Assembly: GCF_963583255.1 (NCBI RefSeq) | Contig: NC_084804.1 | Coordinates: 30,976,112 to 31,040,111, forward strand | Reading direction: 5' to 3' | Source: Pyrus communis | Lineage: Eukaryota > Streptophyta > Magnoliopsida > Rosales > Rosaceae | DNA length: 64,000 nt | Shown here: positions 50,374-62,075 of the stretch, one piece after another | How positions within the stretch are numbered: position 1 is the stretch's first letter | How the letters are laid out: each line of letters begins with the position of its first letter | Notes under the pieces: model-generated | Database searches by the model: none | Seen by the model: the letters and a program-made list of their open reading frames with translations, nothing else | Told to the model about the DNA's origin: nothing | Translations under genes and position numbers: made by a program

Positions 50374-50375
<2 letters not shown>
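50100..50375. mobile_element. CACTA-like transposon right end
   Basis: Repeated short motifs in both orientations ('gtttgccggacgaatt', 'tcgtcgcctaaagac', 'ttgcctaacgaatt', 'catcaggcaaactttagtcgga') resemble CACTA subterminal repeats. The strand opposite to the right end reads CACTGTAGCATAATTT, close to a CACTA terminus. A TA microsatellite follows (50380-50406). The left end was not found. Confidence 0.4.
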
Positions 50376-50412
<37 letters not shown>

Positions 50413-50482
50413 GAATTTACAAGTAATTATTAATATAATAGGATACCTAATTTCTATGAAATTATAAAAGGTAACAAAATAT

Positions 50483-50770
50483 TGGCCTAAAATAATACAA
50501 CTCACACTAACACTTTTTCTCTAGTTGGTGCATAGATATTGCTCCTAGTTAACTTGTAAAGTGAGTTGTAGAACGTTTTACTCGAAACTGCCTTCATTAG
50601 GATATATATATCAACCAATTGGTCTTCAGATTTCACAAATAGAAATTGAACAATTTAATCGTCCTGCTTCTCTTAAATGAAATATATGTCCACCTCAACA
50701 TACTTAGTATGATCATACTGATTTAGATTATGAGCGATATTATCTGCAACTTAATTGTTGCAACTAGAAG
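50483..50770 (-). mobile_element. Ty1/copia RNase H fragment, diverged copy of 34865-35245
   Basis: It shares 'ggcctaaaataatacaactc', 'gtgagttgtagaacg' and 'ccacctcaacatacttagta' with the first copy; the similarity continues past the copia part to about 50860, where the head of duplicated segment copy 2 begins after a (TTG)n tract. Confidence 0.7.
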
Positions 50771-50985
50771 TGGACACTGGCTTGGCCGGATCCAAATTTA
50801 GTGTAATCAAACTGGATTCGTTTGGCAATGAAATCGGGCAGGTGGGTCGTTATATTTATAAAAAAAAAAAAAAATTGTTGTTGTTGGTCAATGACGCAGA
50901 ATTTTTTGAAAGTGTAATGCATATTTAAATGATTATGAAAGGTGGACTTAAGGAGACTCGTGAACCAATAAGCGAAATTAGTCTA

Positions 50986-51627
50986 TGTGAGATCCCACAT
51001 CGACCAACGAAGAGGGGGTGATGTGCCTTATATGTACATGCCCACCTCCATATAACAGGAGGCCTTTTGGGAGCTCATTGGCTTCAAGTTCCATCGGAAC
51101 TCCGAAGTTAAGCGAGTTCGGGTAAGAGCAATCCCAAGATGGGTGACCCATTGGGAAGTTCTTAAGTGAGTTCCTAGAAACAAAACCGTGAAGGCGTGGC
51201 CAGGATCCAAAGTGAACTATATCATGCTACGGTGGAGCCGGGATTAGGATGTGACAGAATGGTATCAGAGCCATTTTGCCGTTCGGTACGGATGTGCCGA
51301 CGAGGACGTCGGGTTCCCCTTAAGTGGGGTGGATTGTGAGATCCCACATCCACCAACGGAGAAAGGGTGATGTGCCTTATATGTACATGCCCACCTCCAT
51401 ATAGCACGAGACCTTTTGGGAGCTCACTGGCTTCGGGTTTCATCGGAACTCTGAAGTTAAGCGAGTTTCGGTGAAAGCAATTCCAGGATGGGTGACCCAC
51501 TAGGAAGTTCTCGGTGACCCACTGGAAAGTTCTCGAGTGAGTTCCTAGAAACAAAACTGTGAGGGCATGGCCGGGGCGCAAAGTGGACAATATTGTGCTA
51601 CGACGGAGTTGGAACTGGGATGTGACA
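50986..51627 (+). mobile_element. Cassandra TRIM retrotransposon, complete
   Basis: LTRs 50986-51256 and 51335-51627 start TGTGAGATCCCACATC and end GATGTGACA. The primer site TGGTATCAGAGCC (51260-51272) and a ~78-bp interior lie between. The 5-bp TSD GTCTA flanks it (50981-50985, 51628-51632). Each LTR includes a 5S rRNA-like stretch ('ggaactccgaagttaagcga' and 'gatgggtgaccca'), the hallmark of Cassandra, where the 5S promoter is kept. It has no coding capacity and must move with foreign enzymes. Confidence 0.92.
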
Positions 51628-52823
51628 GTCTAAACCTGTAGCAAGGAAGTTTAGGGTAATGTGTTGGACACAAACTATGCAATCATTACTCAACAAGTCT
51701 TTGTCTGCATTATACATTAATATTGGGTATGCACTTGTAGTAGTGGTACATGGTTACACAATGGCAGCAACTGCATACAGAGTCATCATTACTTGTCTAC
51801 CAGCAACTGGAAGTGTAAATTCTCGAGTCATCTATTTATACTATATATGAACACTGTGAGTGATGTGTTGGTCGTAATTATGTATAAGTGATGTGTAGGG
51901 CAACTGTGTGTCTACGTTTGGGTTTTGTGTTGGGCATATCTACGCATGGTACATGTGAGTTTTGTGTTTATTGGTGTACTTAATATAAGTGTTTGGGCTT
52001 GTAATCCAAGATTTGGGTTGAAAGAAAGTTAGCCCAGGAAGAAGGCTGCAAGTCTCGGTCATATGGTGAAATATTTGGCCCCGTAGTAAAGTACTGATTG
52101 TTCAACCGAGTTCTAGAGGAATTAGGATTGTTCAAAGATCAGGAATAGATCAAGATTCGGTCAGGTCTTGTCTAAAGTGAGACTATGTGAAAATCATGAT
52201 GGGTTTGATAAGATTTAGAAGAAATTGTTTAATGATCAATAAAGGATTAAATTCTGAGCCTAATTTAAGTTAAAGAGACCAAGACTTGATGATGATAGTT
52301 TTGGCATAAAGAGGGCTTGTCAGAATAATTTTAAGTGCATTCAAATATTGTCGAGGAAATAGAATTCTACAATTCGGCAAACTTGGGCATCAAGTAAATT
52401 ATCTTATAAATACAAGAGAGTTTGCAATGTAGAGAAGACCTTCAACTTAACTCACAAATCAATGCTTTACGTGAACTCTCTCTTCTTTTGAGAAAAATAA
52501 TACTAATTGCTTTACTAACTATCAGCATGAACACAATCTGGTTAGACAGATTTGTAAACCCATATACCACAAACTCTATCAAGTTACTAGAATCACAACC
52601 AAGCAAAATACAAAGCCTAAATCTACAAGAATATTGTAGCATACTAAGCTGAAGAACTTGTAACAAAGGAAGCCACGGATGCAGAAAAACAAGGCTTGCA
52701 AACTTTGATTCTTTTCCTCTCTGTCAGATTGTTATTTGCTCAAAACTAAGAATAGGACTTAGTACCACTATGAGCATTAATCTGTGAGAGCAGAGATCAC
52801 CATATATATATATATATATATAT

Positions 52824-55074
52824 TGATGGTGAATCTGACCTGCGTCAAAATCAGATTCTGTTGGAGAAGTTTGTTCTCCCTGATCTTGGGTTTGGGGCTG
52901 GTTAACCGGATGTGTAACCTGAGAGGTTGTTTCTACTTATTTTAGTTTGATGTTAATTAAATCATTAATTAACTCTTGTTGGGTAACAGACGAATTGGAG
53001 GCTGCGGCCTTTAATTTCCTATTGGCTATTGAATTGATTAATTCTTGATCTTGACCCATCCTATCGGTTGGTATGGATCTAGAAAAAGAATTTTTGCTAG
53101 GAGCAAATGATCTATGAGACTGGGTAGACTCATAGGATTTTCTTGCTAGACGATCAAAGTTGATTTTAACCGTTCCATAAAAATATTGTTCTATGTTGTC
53201 TAAATTAATTAGACTGTTTAAACCCCAACCACCTAACTTTGCTAAAACATCTCCGTATGTCAAAAAGAACCCAATGGAATACCTATTTTGCATCCCCTAT
53301 CACATTGACAAGAAACAACCACCAGAAAAAATAGCCAAAACTATTTTTCCTCCAAACTCCCATCATTTACCAGAAGTATCTTATAAAACCCTCAAATTTT
53401 ACCAAGCCATTCTCTCTGAGACCGAAAGCATTGCTATTAAGCCCATTTACAGTACCACCCATGAACGCAAAATACTCTACCATTCCCTTCACATTGGTAG
53501 ATTTCTTACAGAACAAGAATGGGGAATCCCCCTCTATCAAACCAAACAACTTCATACTCAACATGTTGTCCTCCCAAACAACCATTATAATTATTTTGAT
53601 AACATTCAAGCCTGGACTAATATATTTCTTCATCAAACGGTCGATTTTAGCCATTCATCTCGGAGACACAAAAAAATAGAGGTGTTAAGGCCTCTACTTG
53701 TTAAAGGTTTTACGGCTATCTGAACTAAGCCAATGTGGATATAATTATGACCATCTTTCCTATGGGATTTAATTTGTTCTGAAGAAAACAACTGACAAGT
53801 TTCATGTTCTTTGCTAAGAGCATATGCTTTTTCAACAGTTTTAACATGATGTTCACTTCTAAATGAGGTTACTGACCATTTTTTTTCTATAAATATTTTT
53901 ACTTGAAACTTTAGGGATATTCCAATCAGAAAAATCAATACTATCATCAGTTTGAAAATCAAGTTTTTGTTCTTCATTAACAATATCTGGTATTCCACCT
54001 AAACTGGATCTAGAGTTAGTTCTGGCCATTGAATTAGATCTAAATAATCTACTCATGATCATTTTTATGAATCTCTAATTTTTCTTCAGTTGTATATTTA
54101 TTTCTGAAAATATTCCTTCGTGGAACATTCTCTTCAGCTTCAATATCAACATTGAGCTTTTTTCTGTCTGGTTTAAAAGGTTTGTTAAAACTAAAAGTTG
54201 ATGGTGAATTTGACCTGCATCAAAATCAGATTCTATTGGAGAAGTTTATTCTCCCTGATCTTGGGTTTGGGGCTGGTAAACTGGATGTGTAACCTGAGAG
54301 GTTTTTTTTACTGATTTTTGTTTGATGTTAATTAAATCATTAATTAACTCTTGTTGGGTGACAGACGAACTGGAGGCTACGACCTTTAATTTCCTATTGG
54401 CTATTGAATTGATTAATTCTTGATCTTGACCCATCCTATCGGTTGGTATGGATCCAGAAAAAGAATTTCTGCTAGGAGCAAATGATCTATGAGATTGGGT
54501 AGACTCATAGGATTTTCTTGCTGGACGATCAAAGTTGATTTTAACCGTTCCATCAAAATATTGTTCTATGTTGTCTAAATTAACTAGACTGTTTTGAATA
54601 GTTACTGGCTTACTTTCATTAATTAGACACCAATCTGAAGATGAATTAGTTAAACCAATCTGAATATCCAAGGGACCTTGTATTTGGCCATGAACAATGA
54701 TAGAATAGTGATTCTGCCATCGAACCGGCTTTTGTCAAATCTTTGCTAGAAACCAGATGATAGAACCTGCATGCGTTCTTTGGGTAGTAAGCTGGTTGTT
54801 GGGCCATGAACTGACCATCAGTTGGGAAACCATGCTGGAAAACTTAGCCTGAAATTTCTGTCAAAGGTTACAAACCATGACTGGCTAAAATCAGCAGTTT
54901 GATGAAGAAATATATTAGTCCAGGCTTGAATGTAATCAAAATAATTATAATGGTTGTTCGGGAGGAGAACATATTGAGTATGAAGTTGTTTGGTTTGATA
55001 GAGAGGGATTCCCTATTCTTGTTCTGTAAGAAATCTACCAGTGTGAAGGGAATGGTAGAGTATTTTGCGTTCAT

Positions 55075-55077
<3 letters not shown>
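52824..55077. mobile_element. Endogenous caulimovirid mosaic inside a TA microsatellite
   Basis: Blocks of viral sequence in mixed order and orientation: polyprotein/movement-protein end (minus, 52937-53225), ORF2-like (plus, 53238-53672), movement-protein start (minus, 53640-54060), coat-region link (54061-54245), movement-protein end again (minus, 54246-54671) and ORF2-like (minus, 54672-55077). TA repeats border both sides (52804-52823 and 55078-55131), and the copia LTR continues on either side. All frames are broken. These blocks look related to but distinct from the 38180-46088 copies. Confidence 0.72.
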
Positions 55078-55131
<54 letters not shown>

Positions 55132-55899
55132 CCCTTCTCATATCATAGTAAGGATTCCCTATTTCGAAACCATATAGAAAAATGCTTGTATTTTCTATCT
55201 CATATCAATTCTAACATAAGATTGAATCCTCCATCAACTGGAATCAGTCTACCAATTTTTATAAAGTTTTCTTATGCCAATGGGACTCAATCAACCAATC
55301 TGAAATATCCAGTCTCATGTTCATAATCTTACATTCTCCCACTTGAGCAAGAAACCAATTTCAAACACGGTTTTACCAATCATAAGAAGTGATCACATAA
55401 CTTTTTTTAAGAAGTCATTATCATGACTAATGTTCCATTGCATTTCAAAATATAGAAACTAAGAACCATAAACCACATAACAAGATTGCAGTTTTAATTC
55501 AAAGCTCACTTGTACCCAATCTGCTAATATAACTCATCACCAAACTGATATATACAATTATTTAACAAAATTGCTCCCACTATTCAAAAGATCCATACAT
55601 CACTATAAAGAGCAAAATGTCTATCATTTATTAAAAGAACAATTCATAACGATCTGCTTTAAACAGACAAACTGTTTTTCAAAGCAACGAATGAATCCAT
55701 TCTTAAAATTCAATCTGTCACTCGAAACCATAAAAGTTCACAAATGAAGTTTTAAGCACAAATGCAAAGAAACTTATTAAAATATAAAACTAACTATCAA
55801 ATTAGCTAGCTGAAAACAAAAAAGAAGAATTCAACCTTAGGAACATCAGACTTGCAGCAGCTGTTCCAAAACCTTTGATTATCACAGTAGCACTCTTGA

Positions 55900-56410
55900 C
55901 TACTCCAACTAATCAAAACCTTCAAGCACTCCCATCCGAGCAACATGCAACTTAAATTCCCCAATAGGTAAAACTTTAGTCAATGGATCAGCAAGCATCA
56001 AAGTTGTACTTATATATTGCACTTCAGTCACTCCCTTTTTAACTTGTTCTTTGACTTTAAGAAATTTTACATCCATCAGCCTAGAAGCTGAAGTTCTTCT
56101 GTTATTTTTTTGGCAAAGAACACAACTGAGTTACTATCACAATACACTCTCATAGGTCTCTAAATTGAGTTTATGATCTTTAATTCGATCATAAAATTTT
56201 TCAACTAAGCTGCTTGCTTCATTCCTTCGGAACAAGCTACAAATTTAGCCTTCATAATTGAAGTAGCAATAATAGTCTATTTTTCACTTTTCCAAGAGAC
56301 TGCCCCACCATTTAGCATAAATATGTAACCACCTATTGACTTTCTATCATCCACATCAGTAGCCAAATCCGAGTCCGTATACCCCTCAAGTTCCAAAGAT
56401 TCATATTATC
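55900..56410 (-). pseudogene. Copia polyprotein fragment (RNase H region)
   Basis: On the minus strand: GYTDSDLATDVDDRKSIGGY, FMLNGGAVSWKSEK, then after a stop IMKAKFVACSEGMKQAA, and RVYCDSNSVVFFAKK-like text. This is the well-conserved copia RNase H region; several stops show decay. Confidence 0.8.
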
Positions 56411-56842
56411 AAGTTCGAATCAATAAGCTTATTTATGTTATTCTAATCAAACTTATCAAATAGAGAGATTCAAACAAAATTAAATTTGGATTTCATGCTT
56501 CTTATTTGGGTTTCAGAATACATACCGTGAATTATGAATATCCATATCGTGCAACTAAAGCAAAATTGATATAAATTTATTACTTAATTCTCAGATCATC
56601 CAAACACGAAATCGAAGAAAAGAGAGAACAATTGAAAGTGTTCAATCCTAAAGCACCAAAAAACAAAAACAGATTTTGTCTAATTCTAACAGTCGTAAAT
56701 TTTAAATAACCTTATTTAAATGCACAGTTTTGCGTAATCTTAGTTTTATTCCCAGAACGAGGACCTGTTTCGAAGCCTAACAACCGAAAAAACTTGTTGT
56801 TTTTATTTCTTTATTTTTATTAGATTCTTTTGATCTTGTTGA

Positions 56843-57068
56843 TTGAATTTAAGAATTTAAATTTATGGCTCTGATACCACATCTAAATCTACAAGAATAT
56901 TGCAGCATACTAACTTGAAGAACTCATAGCAGAGGAAGCCATGGATGCAGAAAAACAAGGCTTGCAAACCGTGATTCTTTTCCTCTCTGTCAAATTGCTA
57001 TTTGCTCAAAACTAAGAAATACGACTTAGTACCAATATGAGCGTTAATTTGTGAGAGTACAAATCACC

Positions 57069-57099
<31 letters not shown>

Positions 57100-57164
57100 C
57101 CTTCTCATATATCATAATAAGGATTCCATATGAGAATCCATATAGAAAGCTGCTTGTATCTCGT
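56843..57164. repeat. Partial LTR plus primer-site segment duplicated in tandem
   Basis: The block 'gttgattgaatttaagaatt', then the tRNA-Met primer site inverse 'ggctctgatacca', then ~270 bp of LTR occurs at 56843-57164 and again from 57165, where it continues into the full LTR. The first copy stops short of the LTR end. It looks like a replication or recombination error in the element. Confidence 0.7.
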
Positions 57165-57992
57165 TGATTGAATTTAAGAATTTAAATTTATGGCTCTGAT
57201 ACCACATCTAAATCTACAAGAATATTGCAGCATACTAACTTGAAGAACTCGTAGCAGAGGAAGCCATGGATGCAGAAAAACAAGGCTTGCAAACTGCGAT
57301 TCTTTTCCTCTCTATCAAATTGCTATTTGCTCAAAACTAAGAAATAAGACTTAGTACCAATATAAGCGTTAATTTGTGAGAGTACAATTCACCATATACA
57401 TATATATATAACCTTTCTCATATCATAATAAGGATTCCATATGAGAATCCATATAGAAAATTGCTTGTATTTTCAATCTCATATCAATTCTAACCTAAGA
57501 TTGAATCCTCCATCAACTGCAAGCAGTCTACCAATTCTTATAAGGTTTTCTTATGCCAATTGGACTCAATCCACCAGTCTGAAATATCCAATCTCATGTT
57601 CATAATCTTACAAGATTTGGGTTGATGGGCGACGGGCGACAATTGCATGGTTAGATGAAGTTTTCTAGAGGCAACTAGCAAAACGACATGCTGGTTAGAC
57701 AACGTCGAAGTTGTAGAATCAGTTCGGCTGAGGAGTCTTGACTGCTAGGTTAAACAACGAGTTTATCAAGTTCGACAGGTTAACCATCTCAAGCCTCCAT
57801 CAGTGAAAAGTCTTTCATTCTTTTGCCGAAATAGGTCACTTCATTAGCTTTTTGGCGAAGTGAAGTGTTTTTATGATTGGATACTCCCAAGTCACATTTA
57901 GGGTTGGACATAACGACGGCCAAATCACTTTTACAATAAAGACACCCATTTCTTTTGAGTATCTTTATCCTTATAGTTTGCTATCAGTTTGG

Positions 57993-59382
57993 TGATAAGT
58001 CATATATTTCATGCATTTATACCATCCATTTCTAGTCTCCTTGTGATGTTTTTGAGTTAAACTGGTTGCATTTTACCTTATTTTGTGTTAGTGTGCAGTT
58101 ACTTGTACTTTAGGATCAATTTGAAGGCAAAACAAGTGAAAACATGCGATTTTTGGAGCTGACCCTTATTCAAACGTAGAGAGAAGTTTAGTGGTCTGTT
58201 TTGGAGCCCAAATAAGTTGTTACTTGTTTTGAAGTCCAAATAAAGAATCCAAGATGAATCTAGCTTGTTAGAAGAACAAGAGCAAAATGGGAAAGGAATT
58301 GGAATAGCCAACCTGATTTGGAGGAGCCAAATAAGGAATAACGTTCAAAACTTTGGCTTAATGGTTGGGATCACCTTACAATCAACTGCAGCCCCATTTA
58401 GCATATAAATACTAGGGTTTCAGATCACTTTTACATAAGGCCCCTTTGGGGACGTCCAGAGCTCTCTCTCTCTTCTCATTCTTTGGCCTTTCTTCCAGAA
58501 ACAAAACCTTATTTCCATTCACCTTCCGCTGCCACCGAAGAAACCATGCAACCGCGCTGTTCTTAAAGAAGTTCAACATCAGAATTGCTTCAAGGGGGTT
58601 TTTTCTATGAACTTTAGTTTCACTCATGTTGTTCTTGATATTTATATATTCTGTAATCATGTTGTGTAATTAAGTTCATAGCTTGGGATTTTGATGTAGC
58701 CTTGCAAAACTATTCTATGTTATTAAGTTAAAGTATTCGATTCACCAAGTTGTGTTCTTGTTTCATTCATTGATTTTGTAGTTTAATTTGTTTGTTAATC
58801 TTAATGTTTGATCACCATTAGGGCTGCTTATGAATTATTTGATCAAGGTTATAGTACACATAATGCTTAATCTTGGTAGACATGTGAATGATTGAGGAAA
58901 CTGCTATGCATACATCCTGCCATGTGATTTCTTTGGTTCCTTGAAGTTTTCTTGTTCTTAGTGGGTTCTTATTTGGTAATCTAAGTTGAACATCACAACT
59001 AGGTTGCAGATTAGGAGTACTTGATCACAACCACACATCAAATGGCTGATCATAAATGAGTAAAACGAACCCTAGTTACATGTTGGAGAGTTGAATGCGT
59101 TTTGACTTAATTTTCATGGAATTGGCTTGTAATGGTGAAATTGGTATCCCTAGTTCCATTCCCATCGTTTTTGAATCATTCTATTATTCATATGTAAATT
59201 CTCTTGCATTTTAAGTCAATTTACTTTTCCAATCAAAATCCAAACTCAATTTGTTAGTTTCATTTTAGTTAGGGTTCACATAAAGCTAGTAATTTGTAGA
59301 GGTCTAATCAGTCCCTATGGTTCGACACCCTTACTTGTACCATTATACTAACCATATTTTTGCACTAGGAAGGAACACAACA
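57993..59382. mobile_element. Solo LTR of an Athila-like gypsy element
   Basis: It opens TGATAAGTCATATATTTCAT, closes GGAACACAACA and is flanked by TTTGG (57988-57992, 59383-59387). No internal region or second LTR is present, so recombination between two LTRs is the likely origin. The matching site in copy 1 (about 32292-32300) lacks it. Confidence 0.82.
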
Positions 59383-59863
59383 TTTGGCGGACTTATTTTC
59401 TTACCACATCGTCGAGGCTGCTGAACCTAGTGCACAAGATCCAGAACTTTGTAGTGAGTTGCATAACTTTATCTTCAGGTTATATAATCAAAGGCTGAGA
59501 GTGTTCCGTCTTTGGCCAAAATCGCTTGGTTAGGAGTCAGAAGCGCATTTCACATCCATCACATTCAAGACACTCGCCTGGCTGAGCTAGGTAGCAAGTT
59601 GGCACGCCTGCATCAGCAATCAATCACCGAGTGACGTAGTTAGCTCTTTAGTCTCAGCATATGTGCTACGTAGCCTGTGTAATTTTTAAGGCCAACAAAT
59701 TGTGAAAATGATGCATGTAGTGATGCTCTTATTAATCTTAAAACAGAGATCAAATTGACTTTCACATATGCTTTGATATTAGAGTCATTCTCATGAGTTT
59801 CGTAACTCATCGGGTTTTTGCGACCAATTTGATACCTACACCACTCCCCGATGTAGAGGTTAC

Positions 59864-60250
59864 ATGTAACATCCCACATCATCCAGGGGTGTGATCCTTA
59901 AATGTATATTCCCATCCCTACCTAGCACGAGGCTTTTTGGGAGCTCACTGGCTTCGAGTTCCGTAGGAACTCCGAAGTTAAGCGAGAAGGGGGCTAGAGC
60001 AATCCTATGATGGGTGACCCACTGAGAAGTTGCTCGTGAGTTCCCAAAAACAAAATCGTGAGGGAATGGTAAGCCCAAAGAGGACAATATCGTGCTACGG
60101 TGGTGGAGCGGGCTCGGGAAGTGGTTCCGCTCTAGGCCGGGATGTGACAATTTGGTATCAGAGCCTAACCGTGGCTGTGGTGTGCCGACGAGGACGTCAG
60201 GCCCCTAAAGGGGATGTATTGTGACATCCCACATCGCCCAGGGAAGTGAT

Positions 60251-60318
<68 letters not shown>

Positions 60319-60911
60319 TCATCCTCACCTAACACGAGGCCTTTTGGGAGCTCACTGGCTTCGGGTTCCGTAGGAACTTTGAAGTTAAGCGAGAAGGGGG
60401 CTAGAGTAATCCCATGATGGGTGACCCACTGGGAAGTTACTTGTGAATTCCCAAAAACAAAACCGTGAGGGAATGGTAAGCCCAAAGCGGACAATATCGT
60501 GCTACGGTGGTGGAGCGGGCCCGGGAAGTGATCTGCCCCGGGCCGGGATATGACAATATGGTATCAGAGCCTAACCCTGGTCGCGTGTGTGCCAACGAGG
60601 ACGTCGGGCCCCTAAGGGTGGTGGATTGTAACATCCCACATCGTCCAGGGGTGTGATCCTTAAATGTATATTCCCATCCCTACCTAGCACGAGGCCTTTT
60701 GGGAGCTCACTGGCTTTGAGTCCCGTAGGAACTCTGAAGTTAAGCGAGAAGGAGGCTAGAGCAATCCCATGATGGGTGACCCACTGGGAAGTTGCTCGTG
60801 AGTTCCCAAAAACAAAACCGTGAGGGAATGGTAAGCCCAAAGCAGACAATATCGTGCTACGGTGGTGGAGCGGGCTCGGGAAGTGGTTCCGCCCCGGGCC
60901 GGGATGTGACA
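59864..60911 (+). mobile_element. Cassandra TRIM tandem: three LTRs, two interiors
   Basis: LTRs lie at 59864-60149, 60220-60555 and 60627-60911; primer sites TGGTATCAGAGCC follow the first two (first at 60153-60165). The TSD TTACA flanks the whole array (59859-59863, 60912-60916). The middle LTR is longer because of a TA run (about 60253-60316). 5S rRNA-like stretches occur in all three LTRs. One TSD pair around three LTRs points to unequal recombination after one insertion. Confidence 0.92.
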
Positions 60912-60949
60912 TTACAGACAATACACTTGAGAGTATGGTTTCTATTAGA

Positions 60950-62075
60950 CCTTAGCAATTTCTTACATGACCTGTTAACACAACATGTAAATGACGCAAA
61001 AATAACGGTTTCGGGTCAACACGATAAGTAATCGGGTTGTTATCGAGTCACACGATAAGAACTCGTTAATAACGGGCCCTTAATGGATTTACACGAGGGT
61101 GACACGCGAGTAAACTGTTTCGACACATTAAGAAAATGTTATTTTGATGATTTTAATTTTTTAAACTACTAAAAAAAACTTACTATAAAATACAATAGCC
61201 ATAGTGTATGTGCATACAGTATATATCAAATATGTATTATTGCATTCTTATTCTATATAAATTTAAAAAATATTATGTGTTATTTATTTTTATAGTATAC
61301 TATAGGTAAAGAGTGAGAATAAAAAAAATTATAAAACACATTATAAATAAAAATATCAAGTAATTTAAAAATACCAAACACATTAAAAAATTATAATAAT
61401 TAATTTACAATTGCGAAAAAATGTGAAAAGATAGAAAAATGCTCGTGATTGCATCTTCTATGCTTCGAAGATGGTTACATCGCCGTTTGAATTTCTAGAA
61501 CTATACAAACCCTCATGAATAATATTTTAAAGTGAGTGCAAAATAAATAAAATTCATAATCATTAATATACAAGTCTGAAAAATGTGAAAGTATAAATAA
61601 ACACTTGTGATTGCATCCTCAACCTTGAAGTGCAACTCCCTTCATTTTGCATATCCTTGAAAATTTGGTATTTTTTTTAGTAATGCACTAATGTTTTTCA
61701 TTAGGCTCCTATTTTGGAGTATGTAAGACTTGAAATACAAATGTATATATTTTTTTTCTTCATGTTTTCAAGTAATATTTATGTGACAATGTAGTATATA
61801 TGTATATATTAATTTAGTATTATGTTTTCCATTTTTTTGGGTTCAAATTATGTTTTTTATTTTCATTATTTATTGATTTAAAATATATTTTATTTAACAG
61901 GTAACGGGTCAGGTCATATTACCTGATAATATTAACAGGTCAATTTTAGGTCAGGTCATATTACCTGTTTACTTTAACGGGTGTTACACAATATGACCCG
62001 TTAAGATATCAAGTATGTCACGAAAATGACACGAACACGAAAAACACGACACGACTGCTAGGTCCAGTTTCTATA
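60950..62075. mobile_element. hAT-like non-autonomous element (ends uncertain)
   Basis: Both ends are rich in 'acacgacacga', 'aacgggt' and 'gacctgttaac' motifs in opposite orientations (60955-61140 and 61900-62070), around an AT-rich core. 'ttagcaatttc' on the left and 'gactgctagg' on the right form a rough inverted end. No clear 8-bp TSD was found. Copy 1 lacks this block. Confidence 0.45.

Larger units (their letters stand above)
52553..57612 (-). mobile_element. Ty1/copia element, decayed, with nested viral DNA
   Basis: It is flanked by AGATT (52548-52552 and 57613-57617) and restores 'ggttagacagatttgggttg' as in copy 1. Plus-strand ends are TGTAAACCC and ATCTTACA. LTR sequence occurs at about 52617-55335 (left, split by viral DNA) and 57205-57612 (right). 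Minus-strand pol text survives at 55900-56410. The tRNA-Met primer site TGGTATCAGAGCC (minus) lies directly left of the right LTR, near 57203-57191. Confidence 0.75.

Noticed and set aside
50986..51627. 5S rRNA genes
   Set aside because: The 5S-like text is embedded in LTRs with TG...CA ends, a primer site and a TSD, so it is Cassandra. The same applies to 59864-60911.
60165..60494. 109-codon minus-strand frame with Tyr-Ile repeats
   Set aside because: It is a Cassandra LTR with a TA microsatellite read on the opposite strand.
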